Assembly (NCBI GenBank): GCA_963757265.1
Contig: CAVWRA010000006.1
Span: forward strand, 1,674,001 to 1,738,000
DNA: 64,000 bases
Source: CAIVVT01 sp963757265
GTDB lineage: Bacteria; Acidobacteriota; Terriglobia; Bryobacterales; Bryobacteraceae
Direction: 5' to 3'
A program made the translations under genes and the position numbers. Positions 8,390 through 16,504 of this stretch are shown in pieces. Every line of letters starts with the position of its first letter. Position 1 is the first letter of the stretch. The notes under the pieces were generated by a model. It was not told the origin of the DNA. It did not search any database and saw only the letters and a program-made list of their open reading frames with translations.

Positions 8390-9580
8390 ATGGGTATATA
8401 TGGAGATTATCTGAACTCACCTCTACAGAGTGATTTTGACGCATTAACTGTCGAGAGAAAGAAACAGCTTGCACGCATATCGAGCGCCCGCGGAGGCAGA
8501 GACATACTTGTCTTCGCTGCCGATCTAAACAAAGACAGTGCGGCGATCACGATCGGCTATGTTGACTTACTTCCAATTAATGATCAGCTGTCCAATCTAC
8601 ACGGCGAAGCTCTAGACCTTATCCTTGAAACACCGGGCGGTTCTGGCGAGGTGGCCGAGGACATAGTGCGTATTCTACGAGACAAGTACAAAGAGATTGC
8701 CGTAATTGTACCGGGCTGGGCCAAGAGCGCAGGGACCATCATGGCGATGGCCGCCGACGAGCTCCTGATGGGGCCAGCGTCTGCACTCGGTCCGATCGAC
8801 GCTCAGCTGGTTTACCAAGGGAAGCGTTTCTCAGCGGACGCGTTGTTGGACGGAATGGACAAGATCAAGAAGGAGGTCACCGATTCAGGAATCCTGAACA
8901 AGGCATACATTCCGATGTTGCAGGGGATTTCTCCTGGTGATCTTCAGAACGCTTTGAATGCACGTAATTTTTCAAAGGACTTGGTTGCAAAGTGGCTTGC
9001 CACGTACAAGTTCCGCGATTGGAAAAAACACTCCTCCACCGGGCAAGATGTGACGCAAGATGAAAGGACCGTGCGCGGGCTCTGTATTGCTGAGCGACTT
9101 TGTGACCACAGTGAATGGTTGACACACGGGAGATCAATTAAGATCGCAGACCTGCGTGAGATGCGATTAGTTGTAACAGACTATAGTGAGCAGGCTGACC
9201 TTGCCGACGCGATCAACCGGTACTTCGCCCTTCTGCAGATGACGCTGTCCGGGACCATGTACAAGCTCTACGAGACGGTGAACTCGCAGATCTACAAGCT
9301 TTTTCTCTCGACACCAGTGCCAGGTGCCGGCGTCCCCGGCGTACCCGGCCCGCCGGCGCTCCAGCAGAGCGCCGATGCTGCGTTCGTGGAGTTCAAGTGC
9401 GCCAAGTGCCAGGCGCCAATCAAAATCCAGGCAAATTTCCGTCCTTCGGTTCCCGTTCAGCCTGGAGCGATTGCGTTTCCTGCCGATAATAGGGTTAGGT
9501 GCCCGAAGTGTGGGTTCCTGATGGACTTGACGCCGCTTCGGGCGCAAATCCAGGCACAATTCGGCAAACCTGTGGTCTAA
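8390..9580 (+). CDS. SDH/ClpP-like serine protease with C-terminal zinc ribbon
   Basis: The protein has 396 residues and a ClpP/crotonase fold of the serine dehydrogenase proteinase family. The segments LDLILETPGGSGEVAEDIV and VPGWAKSAGTIMAMAADELL are characteristic, and Ser in KSAGT is the likely nucleophile. A proline-rich linker at about residue 310 leads to a zinc ribbon (CAKC ... CPKC) unusual for a plain Clp subunit. Base composition is clearly lower in GC than the flanking genes and codon choice is more relaxed (TTA, ATA and AGA are common), which suggests recent transfer. It sits on the opposite strand inside the polyamine/SPFH block, next to the small gene at 9597. Cellular targets are unknown. 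Confidence 0.8.
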   Translation: MGIYGDYLNSPLQSDFDALTVERKKQLARISSARGGRDILVFAADLNKDSAAITIGYVDLLPINDQLSNLHGEALDLILETPGGSGEVAEDIVRILRDKYKEIAVIVPGWAKSAGTIMAMAADELLMGPASALGPIDAQLVYQGKRFSADALLDGMDKIKKEVTDSGILNKAYIPMLQGISPGDLQNALNARNFSKDLVAKWLATYKFRDWKKHSSTGQDVTQDERTVRGLCIAERLCDHSEWLTHGRSIKIADLREMRLVVTDYSEQADLADAINRYFALLQMTLSGTMYKLYETVNSQIYKLFLSTPVPGAGVPGVPGPPALQQSADAAFVEFKCAKCQAPIKIQANFRPSVPVQPGAIAFPADNRVRCPKCGFLMDLTPLRAQIQAQFGKPVV

Positions 9581-9596
9581 TTGGGGAGGCGCTTAG

Positions 9597-9782
9597 ATGG
9601 AAAATCCTGGCTACAACATCGTATTCGTGAAGCTGTCCGAGGGGATCGCGGAAATGGGACAGGTTCTTGCGCCCGCCGGTGCTGGTGAGGCCGATCACGC
9701 TGAGATTGACCGGCTAGCGGAGTTGCGCCGGTTTGTTGAAGAGACCACGGCGCAGGAGCCCCTCTCCTTCACGACAGTCTAG
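9597..9782 (+). CDS. Small acidic hypothetical protein linked to the SDH-like protease
   Basis: A 61-residue frame begins 16 bases after the protease stop, with a good ribosome site (GGGGAGG, 8 bases before the ATG). It has no membrane segment; the sequence is acidic with a short helix (EIDRLAELRRFVEE). I do not recognise a family. Tight coupling to the protease suggests a cofactor, adaptor or substrate. Confidence 0.55.
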   Translation: MENPGYNIVFVKLSEGIAEMGQVLAPAGAGEADHAEIDRLAELRRFVEETTAQEPLSFTTV

Positions 9783-9882
9783 ACAAAACGGCAGTGACTC
9801 CCCGGGCACGGGGTAGGCGTGTGCAAGCATCAGAAGCTGGTAGTTAATCCCGTAGACAGAAGCTGATCGTCCCCCAACTCCT

Positions 9883-10980
9883 CTACGCCGCCGGCTGCGG
9901 CGTCCCGCACTCCGCGCAGAACTTCGACGCCCGCGCAATCTTCGAGCCACAGTTGAAGCAGAACTTCATGTCGGCTGACGGACCCGCCGCCGGAGCGGCT
10001 GCCGGAACTGGCGCGACCGGAGCCGCGGCCGCTGGCGCAGCCGGAGCAGGAGCGGCCGGAGGCGCCGAAGCCGGCGCAGCCGGCGAAGGCGGCGGCGAAG
10101 GCGACTGCCCCGGTGCCAAGGCTGGACTCATGGCATTCATCATCACTCCACCCATCCCCACACCGGCCGCCAGGCCCGCGCCGATGGCGGCAAACCCGCC
10201 GCCCTCGTTGGCCGCCGCGATCGGCAGCGACTGCGCCGCCTGGAACTGCGTGTATTGCTGCATGTTGCCGAGCATGTTCATGCCCACGCGCTCGTCCAGC
10301 CGCTTCTGCAGCTCTTCCGGCAGCGACAGGTTCTCCACCACGAAGCTGTCCAGCTCGATGCCCAACTCGGCGAACACCGGCGTCGCGGCCTCGCGGATCT
10401 TTTGTCCGACGGCCACCAGGTTGGCGGCCATGTCGAGAAACGGGATGCCGCTCTCGGCGAAGGCGTTGGACATCCGCCCGACGATCGTCTCCCTCAGTTG
10501 CGGCTCGATGTCACCCAGCTTGTACACCTCGCGCGTCCCGCTCAGCTTGGTGTAAAACGCGCGCGCGTCGGCGACGTGCCAGGCATAGATGCCGTAGCCG
10601 CGCAGCCGCACCGCGCCAAAATCCTTGTCGCGGATCGTCACCGGCGTCGCCGTGCCCCAGCGCTGCGCCGTCTTCTGCCGCGTCGAGAAGAAGTACACGT
10701 CGCTCTTAAACGGGTCCTGGAACGCCTTGTCCCAATTCATCAGGTTGGTCAGGACCGGCAGCGTGTGCGTATTCAGCGTGTACAAGCCGGGTCCGAACAC
10801 GTCCGCCACGCGGCCTTCATTGACGAACAGCGCCATCTGCGATTCCCGCACCGTGAGCTGCGCGCCGGTCGAGATCTGCATGTCCTGCATTGGGTAGCGG
10901 AAGGCCAATGTGTCGTCCCCATCCTCGGTCCAATGGACGACCTTGATGAACTGCTTGCTGACGAAATCCTTAAGTGACAT
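9883..10980 (-). CDS. SPFH/band-7 domain protein with Pro/Ala linker and C-terminal zinc ribbon
   Basis: From the ATG at 10980 (GGAG 8 bases before it) the protein has 365 residues. Residues 1 to about 240 form an SPFH-type domain (LTVRESQMALFVNEGRVADV, then FGAVRLRGYGIYAW, then ELGIELDSFVVENLSLPEEL). A short Gly/Ala-rich hydrophobic region and a long Pro/Ala low-complexity linker follow, ending in a zinc ribbon, CFNCGSKIARASKFCAECG. This matches the proteins often annotated as virion core protein or SPFH-zinc ribbon. The family commonly neighbours AdoMet decarboxylase, DUF350 and DUF4178 genes, as here. Its likely role is membrane scaffolding. The open frame extends 14 codons further upstream but without support. 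Confidence 0.82.
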   Translation of the reverse strand: MSLKDFVSKQFIKVVHWTEDGDDTLAFRYPMQDMQISTGAQLTVRESQMALFVNEGRVADVFGPGLYTLNTHTLPVLTNLMNWDKAFQDPFKSDVYFFSTRQKTAQRWGTATPVTIRDKDFGAVRLRGYGIYAWHVADARAFYTKLSGTREVYKLGDIEPQLRETIVGRMSNAFAESGIPFLDMAANLVAVGQKIREAATPVFAELGIELDSFVVENLSLPEELQKRLDERVGMNMLGNMQQYTQFQAAQSLPIAAANEGGGFAAIGAGLAAGVGMGGVMMNAMSPALAPGQSPSPPPSPAAPASAPPAAPAPAAPAAAAPVAPVPAAAPAAGPSADMKFCFNCGSKIARASKFCAECGTPQPAA

Positions 10981-11342
10981 ACCTGCTCCGTGTCTCCCTA
11001 ATATACGATGCCTGGGCCGCAACTGTTCCGGATATCGGCCTCACCCCGCTTGGTCCGCTCCCCGGATCGAAGGGACCGGCCGCACGTCATCCCGGCGCGT
11101 TCCGTCGCGATGGATCTGTTGTAATCAAAAGATTTACCCAGCATTCGCTGCATTCCGATGCGAACCCTCCTGAGCCCTCGTTGCGCGCTGTTCTGGGCCA
11201 CTTTCGGCGGGCATTTCCTCGCCGCCCTGCGTCTCCGGGTACCCTGAGCCAGCCGCATTCATGTTCCCGGAGCGCAAAAACCGCCGCGCAAACTCTCCCG
11301 GCTGGACGTTTTCCTGCCGATATATGCATCAGGAGAACTTCG
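10981..11342. other. Divergent intergenic region between SPFH gene and orphan gene
   Basis: No credible gene is visible in 362 bases. On the minus strand TATATT lies about 20 bases before the SPFH start and could be its -10 element. An AT-richer patch around 11120 and a GATATA sequence about 20 bases before the plus-strand GTG are the only other signals. Confidence 0.4.
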
Positions 11343-11343
11343 C

Positions 11344-12003
11344 GTGACCTACCCCGAGCCGTCGTCTTTCCCGCGTCCCTCCGGAACGCGGTATTGGGAG
11401 CTGCCGCCGCTGATTCTCCATCCTTTTTCGGACAGCCGCGGCCCCGACCTGTTGGTGGAGTGCTCGCGCGCCCAGCTGATGCTGGCCGGGATGCTGCCGC
11501 TGCAGGGCACCACGCGCGACGAGCTGGAACAGCTCGTGCTCCAGGGCCGGGTGTGCGAGGTCCGGATGCTGTACTACGTCGGCCTGGACATCGAGCGCTG
11601 GCTCGAGCAGTGCCTCGAAGTCTCGCCGCGCGAGCGGGCCTTGAGCGAATCGCGGCTGTCGCGGCGCAGCTTCGCGGCGCTGCTGGTGGGCGAGACGCCG
11701 GTCCACGTGCACCAGAAGCTGACCGGCTGGGGCGTGGCGGATTACAAGGCCCTGTTCGGCCGCGCGCTGGGCCTGAACGCGGTTTTCGGCGCGGCGCCCG
11801 ATCTGACCACCGTGCGCGGCGGTTTTCTAACCGATTACCACCGCTACGCCGACGGCTTTTTCCGCTCCTGGAGCGAGGTTCATGCCGGGCCGCCGGCCAC
11901 TCCGGACTCGTTCACTTTCGATCTCTATGCCTCGGGCGAGTACTCGCGGATTCTGGAGCGGCAGTGGGAAAGGAGCGAAGGCAGCGATCTCGATCCGTGC
12001 TGA
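11344..12003 (+). CDS. Hypothetical protein, 219 residues
   Basis: The GTG start at 11344 has AGGAG 8 bases upstream. The protein looks soluble and mostly helical, with no signal peptide, no membrane segment and no motif I recognise. Distinctive stretches are CEVRMLYYVGLDIERWLEQC and TGWGVADYKALFGRALGLN. Codon use matches the GC-rich neighbours, and the third codon position is strongly G/C, so it is very likely a real gene. It stands alone between the SPFH gene and a palindromic terminator-like element, and its function is unknown. Confidence 0.6.
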   Translation: MTYPEPSSFPRPSGTRYWELPPLILHPFSDSRGPDLLVECSRAQLMLAGMLPLQGTTRDELEQLVLQGRVCEVRMLYYVGLDIERWLEQCLEVSPRERALSESRLSRRSFAALLVGETPVHVHQKLTGWGVADYKALFGRALGLNAVFGAAPDLTTVRGGFLTDYHRYADGFFRSWSEVHAGPPATPDSFTFDLYASGEYSRILERQWERSEGSDLDPC

Positions 12004-12180
12004 GCGGGACTCTGGGGCCGTGCCGGGGACCCGCGGGGGCAGGACCGGCAGGCTCTCGTTTGCTTTGCAAATTGCTCAATGACGGATCGCAAACTACGCC
12101 AGCCAGGCTGAGCCGCCCCGGCCCCGCTCGCTCGAATTGCGCTTGACAGCAGGGGTAAGCTCAATTGAGCTCGATGTCCT

Positions 12181-12205
12181 GGCGGCGCGCCGCCATCGCT
12201 TTTTG
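12181..12205 (+). terminator. Palindrome plus T-run downstream of the orphan gene
   Basis: GGCGGCGCGCCGCC is a perfect 14-base palindrome and is followed by ATCGC and five T residues, a reasonable Rho-independent terminator. A second palindrome, GCTCAATTGAGC, lies just upstream at about 12163-12174. Confidence 0.45.
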
Positions 12206-12390
12206 AAAAACGAATATCTAGCGAATAACAAATCGAACGATAGCCAACTAAGTTTCTCATTCTAAAAAGAAAAGTAGACAATTGGCTTTGTTCCTCATTT
12301 TTTGTTTTTTCGCGCTCCCCGGCGCGTCGCGCGCCCGCCTGAAGCTGCGCAGCGGAGCGGCCGCGCGGCCGCGCCCGCAGCCGGCCGGAG
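12206..12390. other. AT-rich intergenic patch
   Basis: Roughly 12200-12310 is conspicuously AT-rich for this genome (runs such as GAATAACAAATCGAACGATAG and TTTTTTGTTTTTTCG) and has no coding potential. It may be a relic of transferred DNA or a regulatory spacer. The remaining 80 bases are GC-rich and lead to the -10 element of the next gene. Confidence 0.4.
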
Positions 12391-12396
12391 TAGAAT
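12391..12396 (+). promoter_or_regulatory. -10-like hexamer (TAGAAT), leaderless type
   Basis: TAGAAT ends 6 bases before the ATG of the LarA-like gene. No Shine-Dalgarno sequence fits between them and no -35 element is evident. Confidence 0.4.
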
Positions 12397-12402
12397 CGGG
12401 GT

Positions 12403-13680
12403 ATGCCTAAACCCTTCCCCCTGCCCCCGTTTCTCATGGTGCGGCAGCACTTCGAAAGCCGGCGCATCGCCGACATCCCGGGCGCCGTGCAGGCCACGCT
12501 GGGCGCTTCGAACATGGCCGCGCGGCTGAAGCCGGGAAGCGATGTGGCGATCGGCGTCGGCAGCCGCGGCATCGCCAATCTGGACGTAATTGTCGGTGCG
12601 GCGGTGGCCTTCTGGAAGCAGCAGGGCATGCGGCCGTTCCTGTTTCCGGCGATGGGCAGCCACGGGGCCGCGACGGCGCCCGGCCAGGCGGCCGTGCTGG
12701 CCAAGTACGGCATCACGGAAGCGACCATGGGGTGCCCGGTGCGCAGCTCGCTGGCCGTAGTTGAGGTGGGCGTCACGCCGGAGGGCCTCCGGGTGGTGAT
12801 GGATCGGTCGGCGCGGCGCGCGGCGGGCGTCATGCTCTGCGGCCGCGTGAAGCCGCACACCGATTTCGCGGGGGCGCTCGAAAGCGGCCTGTTCAAAATG
12901 ATGGCCATCGGCCTGGGTAAGTTCGACGGAGCCAAGCGCTACCACGATTTCGGCTACCGGATGGGTCTGGAGGCGATGATCCGCGGCGTCGGCCGGGTGG
13001 TGCTGGGGACGGGACGCATCCTGGGCGGCCTGGCGATTGTCGAGGACGCCAATCACGACACGGCGCTTCTCGAAGCCGTGCCGGTGGACACCATGGAACG
13101 CCGCGAGGAACAGCTGCTCGAGCTGGCCAAGAGCTGGATGCCGCGGATTCCGGTGGACCTGGACGTATTGACGGTGAACGAGCTGGGCAAGAACTTCTCG
13201 GGCGCGGGGCTCGACGCGAAGGTGGTCAACCGCGGAGTCTGGGGCGCCATCAACCCATGGCCCGGGCAGCCGCAGATCGGGCGCATCTATGTCCGCGCGT
13301 TGTCGGCGCTGAGCTATGGCAACGCCGCCGGCGCGGGCATGGCGGACGTGGTCCACCGGCGGTTCCTGAAGGCCGTCAAGCGCCGGCCGACCTATCAGAA
13401 CTGTCTGACCTCGTCGCAGCCGGCCGCGATCCGCATGCCGATCCACTTCAACACCGACCGCGAGTGCCTGCAGGCCATCTGTTCGACGGTCGGGCGGACG
13501 GACCCGGCGGAGCTGCGGATGGGCTGGATCGCCAACACGCTGGAGCTGGGACGCCTGGCGCTCACCGGGAACCTGCGGGGCGAACTGGAGCAGCGGCCCG
13601 GGATCGAGATCGTGGGAGCGGCGCGGCCGCTGGAATTCGACGCCCGCGGCGACCTGGTGGACTGGCTCGCCGGGGAGTGA
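12403..13680 (+). CDS. Lactate racemase (LarA)-like domain protein, DUF2088 family
   Basis: The protein has 425 residues. The N-terminal half carries the LarA-like signature: GVGSRGIANLD, FLFPAMGSHGAAT, GITEATMG and RVKPHTDFAGALESGLFKMM. LarA uses a nickel pincer cofactor to interconvert D- and L-lactate. The larger DUF2088 family covers many uncharacterised 2-hydroxyacid racemases and epimerases, so the substrate here is open. No larB, larC or larE gene is in the window. It appears to be a single-gene unit with its own promoter, separated from the small ORFs downstream by about 60 bases. Confidence 0.78.
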   Translation: MPKPFPLPPFLMVRQHFESRRIADIPGAVQATLGASNMAARLKPGSDVAIGVGSRGIANLDVIVGAAVAFWKQQGMRPFLFPAMGSHGAATAPGQAAVLAKYGITEATMGCPVRSSLAVVEVGVTPEGLRVVMDRSARRAAGVMLCGRVKPHTDFAGALESGLFKMMAIGLGKFDGAKRYHDFGYRMGLEAMIRGVGRVVLGTGRILGGLAIVEDANHDTALLEAVPVDTMERREEQLLELAKSWMPRIPVDLDVLTVNELGKNFSGAGLDAKVVNRGVWGAINPWPGQPQIGRIYVRALSALSYGNAAGAGMADVVHRRFLKAVKRRPTYQNCLTSSQPAAIRMPIHFNTDRECLQAICSTVGRTDPAELRMGWIANTLELGRLALTGNLRGELEQRPGIEIVGAARPLEFDARGDLVDWLAGE

Positions 13681-13742
13681 AGAACTGCTGGACGGGAGGG
13701 CTGTGCTTGCGGGCCACAAGCGCCTGCTAGAATTCTCCAGAG

Positions 13743-13976
13743 TTGTTCTTCGAGATTAGCGGCGAAATCGAAGACGTGGAGACGTTCGCCGTTGGCAGCG
13801 GCATTCGCGAGCTTCCGCGCCTCCGCAAGCTGTACGGCAAGGGCCGGTGGCGGAAACGAAAGGGCGTGGCTGAAGTGAAGTTGCCCAATGGTACGATACG
13901 GAAGGCGGAGCTTCACTGGTACGAAGCAACCGGCATCGGCAAGAAGGAATTCAAGATCAAAGGGTTCGTGGATTAG
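13743..13976 (+). CDS. Small conserved-looking basic protein (pair, first gene)
   Basis: This 77-residue frame starts at TTG with no other start available before the conserved-looking core. A TAGAAT hexamer ends 9 bases upstream. The protein is basic and beta-rich (IRELPRLRKLYGKGRWRKRK, then ELHWYEATGIGKKEFKIKGF). Short proteins of this appearance recur as unnamed hypotheticals. It is followed after 3 bases by a second small gene, so the two form a unit that could be a toxin-antitoxin-like pair, but no known toxin family is recognised. Confidence 0.55.
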   Translation: MFFEISGEIEDVETFAVGSGIRELPRLRKLYGKGRWRKRKGVAEVKLPNGTIRKAELHWYEATGIGKKEFKIKGFVD

Positions 13977-13979
13977 GGT

Positions 13980-14216
13980 ATGCGGCCGCAGCGGATGAAA
14001 ACTGAGGGTTACGCGGTGTGCCTGCGAAATGTGGGATTCGCTGCCTCGCTGGAGGTCAGGAAACTGTATCCGGTGCTGGCCGATCGGGAGGCGCAGGCGA
14101 ACGACCTGATTCGCGTGATCGATGAATCCGGCGAAGACTACGTCTATCCGGCCCGCCTGTTCCAAAGGCTCACCCTGCCGAGCGCGGTTCAACGGGCCTT
14201 GCGCCTGGCCTCCTAG
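13980..14216 (+). CDS. Small conserved-looking acidic protein (pair, second gene)
   Basis: A 78-residue frame begins 3 bases after the first small gene. The centre, LEVRKLYPVLADREAQANDL followed by IRVIDESGEDYVYPARLF, resembles a frequent family of small uncharacterised proteins that contain an SH3-like barrel. No DNA-binding motif is obvious. Coupling with the preceding basic protein suggests they work together. Confidence 0.55.
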   Translation: MRPQRMKTEGYAVCLRNVGFAASLEVRKLYPVLADREAQANDLIRVIDESGEDYVYPARLFQRLTLPSAVQRALRLAS

Positions 14217-14449
14217 CCTGCCTGGATCCCTGGTGAATTGAATATCGTCCGGTGCAGGCATCGCCTGACGTGCGCAGCGGCTGCCCGCTTTTCATCGATA
14301 CTCAGGTCCGATTCCCTGAAGGACACGCAAAGCGTGCCGATCTGATCCACTGAACCGGCATTTTGATCCTCATTGGGAACAGCGCACAGCCGCGTCATGC
14401 GGGCCTGCGCTGCGCCCCGGGAGAGCTGCCGGTCAGGAGCGTGACTGGC

Positions 14450-16403
14450 ATGCGTGTGTGGCGATCGATTCTCCTCTCTTGCGCCGGATTCCTGCTGAGC
14501 TTGCCCACTTGGGCGCAGCACAACGAAACGATCAGCGGCCACGCCGCCGCGGCCAATGAAGTGTTGGTCAAACTGCGGGCCGGCGTGAGCCTGCAAGCCG
14601 ACAGCTACATCGTGCGCGCGCACGACATCCGCCGGGTGCATGCGCTCAACCGCCGCGGGCTGGTGCACTTGCGTTCCGGCTCCGAGACGGCGGCCCAACT
14701 GGTGGCGCAACTGAGCGCCGATCCGGACGTCGAGTACGCCGAGCCGAACTACGTGCTGCACACCACGGCCGCGCCGGCGAGCGTAGTGCCTGACGATCCA
14801 CTGTTCCTGCAGCAATGGGCGCTGCAGAATACGGGCCAGACCGGCGGAACGGCGCACGCCGACATCGACGCCACGCAAGCCTGGAGTATCACCACCGGGA
14901 CCGCAACGGTGGTGGTGGGGGTGGTGGACACGGGGCTGGACTACACCCATCCCGACTTGCAGGCCAACATCTGGTCAGCGCCGGCAGCCTACACCGTCCA
15001 GTTCGCGCCCGGCGACTCGATCACCTGCCCGGCCGGCAGCCACGGCTACGACGCCCTCAACAACGTCTGCGACCCGATGGATCAGAACGACCACGGAACG
15101 CACGTCAGCGGCATCATCGGCGCGGTGGGCGACAACAGCACCGGCGTGAGCGGGATCAACTGGAAGGCCAGCATCATGGGGCTGCGGTTCCTGGACGCGA
15201 GCGGATCGGGAACGGTGGCCGGCGCGGTGCGCGCCATCGAGTTCGCGCTGCAGGCCAAGGTGGTGCTGGGCAGCCAGGCCAACCTGCAGGTGTTATCCAA
15301 CAGTTGGGGCGGGACGGGCTTCTCGCAGGCGCTGCTGGACGAGATCGACGACGCCAATGCGGCAGGCATGCTGTTCGTGATGGCGGCGGGCAACAACAGT
15401 GCCAGTCTCGACACGACGACGTTCTACCCGGCCAGCTATCGCACGCCCAACGCGATCACCGTGGCGGCCACGGATGGCAACGACGCGCTGGCCTCGTTCT
15501 CCAACTATGGAAAGGGTTCGGTGGACCTGGGAGCGCCAGGGGTGCAATATCGTCTCCACGATTCTCGGCGCGAACTACGAGACCATGAGCGGCACCTCGA
15601 TGGCGACGCCCATGGTGTCGGGGGCCGCGGCGTTGGTGCTGGCGGTTTGCCCGCTCACCACGGCGCAGTTGCGGGCGGCGCTGGTGAACAATGTCGATGT
15701 GGTGGCCGGGCTGGCCAGTACGACCATCTCGGGCGGGCGGCTCAACGTCTACAAGGCGCTGGCCTCCTGCGCGCCGGGCACGACTCCGGCGCCGGGCTTC
15801 ACGCTGAGCGCGCCTTCGGCGGCGGTGGCGCTGACCGCGGGCGGGGCCAGCGCGTTGACGACCATCGCGGCCGCCGCCACGGGCGGCTTCAGCGCTGCGA
15901 TCGCACTGGCCGTCACGGGCCTGCCGCCCGGGGTGAGCGCCAGACTCACGCCCGCCAGCATCGCTCCTGGCGCCACGGCCTCACTGGCGCTGACGGCCGC
16001 CTCGACGGCCGCCGCGGGCACGATCCATCTCACGATCACGGGCACCAGCGGGAAGCTTAGCGCCGCCACGACGGTGAGCTTGACGGTCAAGGCCGCGCCC
16101 TCCTTCAAGCTGACGGTGACGCCGCCGTCGCAGACCATCCGCCGCGGCGCGACCGGCTCGTTCCAGATCTCAGCCACCAGCAGCGGCGGCTTCAGCGGCA
16201 CGATCTCCCTGCAGATCAGCGGCCTGCCGCCCTATTCCTCGACCACGTTCAGTCAGACCTCCAGCGGCGCGGTGGCGATGTCCATCGCCACCAGCCCGCT
16301 GACCAGGGACGGCAGCTACACCATCCAGATCGTGGGCACGTTGACGAGCGGCCGCTCGACCGTGTCTCAAACCGTCACAGCCACGCTGGCCGTGACGAAC
16401 TAG
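14450..16403 (+). pseudogene. Secreted subtilisin-like (S8) serine protease with Ig-like repeats, frameshifted
   Basis: From the ATG at 14450 (AGGAG 10 bases before) the protein has a signal peptide, an inhibitor-I9-type propeptide (VLVKLRAGV to DPDVEYAEPNYVL) and an S8 domain with Asp in VVDTGLDYTHP, His in NDHGTHVSGI and Asn in AAGNNS. At about 15542-15546 the frame shifts by one extra base inside GAPGV/NIVST. In the +1 frame it continues with the catalytic Ser motif SGTSMATPM and then two Ig-like repeats, each opening GGFS(A/G), to the stop at 16403. Either the gene is inactivated or the base is an assembly error. Both halves are otherwise undamaged, which favours an error or a very recent mutation. 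The intact product would be about 650 residues and secreted. Confidence 0.8.
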
Positions 16404-16492
16404 CGCCCTCCCGCCGCGCGTCTGGGACCACGCCGGCACGACTCTAGAGCAATTTGCGGGCCACAACCGACGGGCGGCATCCGGAATGTCTG

Positions 16493-16498
16493 TATAAT
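16493..16498 (+). promoter_or_regulatory. -10 hexamer (TATAAT), leaderless type, nfn operon
   Basis: A perfect TATAAT preceded by TG ends 6 bases before the ATG of the nfnB-like gene, so the transcript probably begins at or next to the start codon. The -35 region is weak. Confidence 0.5.
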
Positions 16499-16504
16499 TT
16501 CGTT

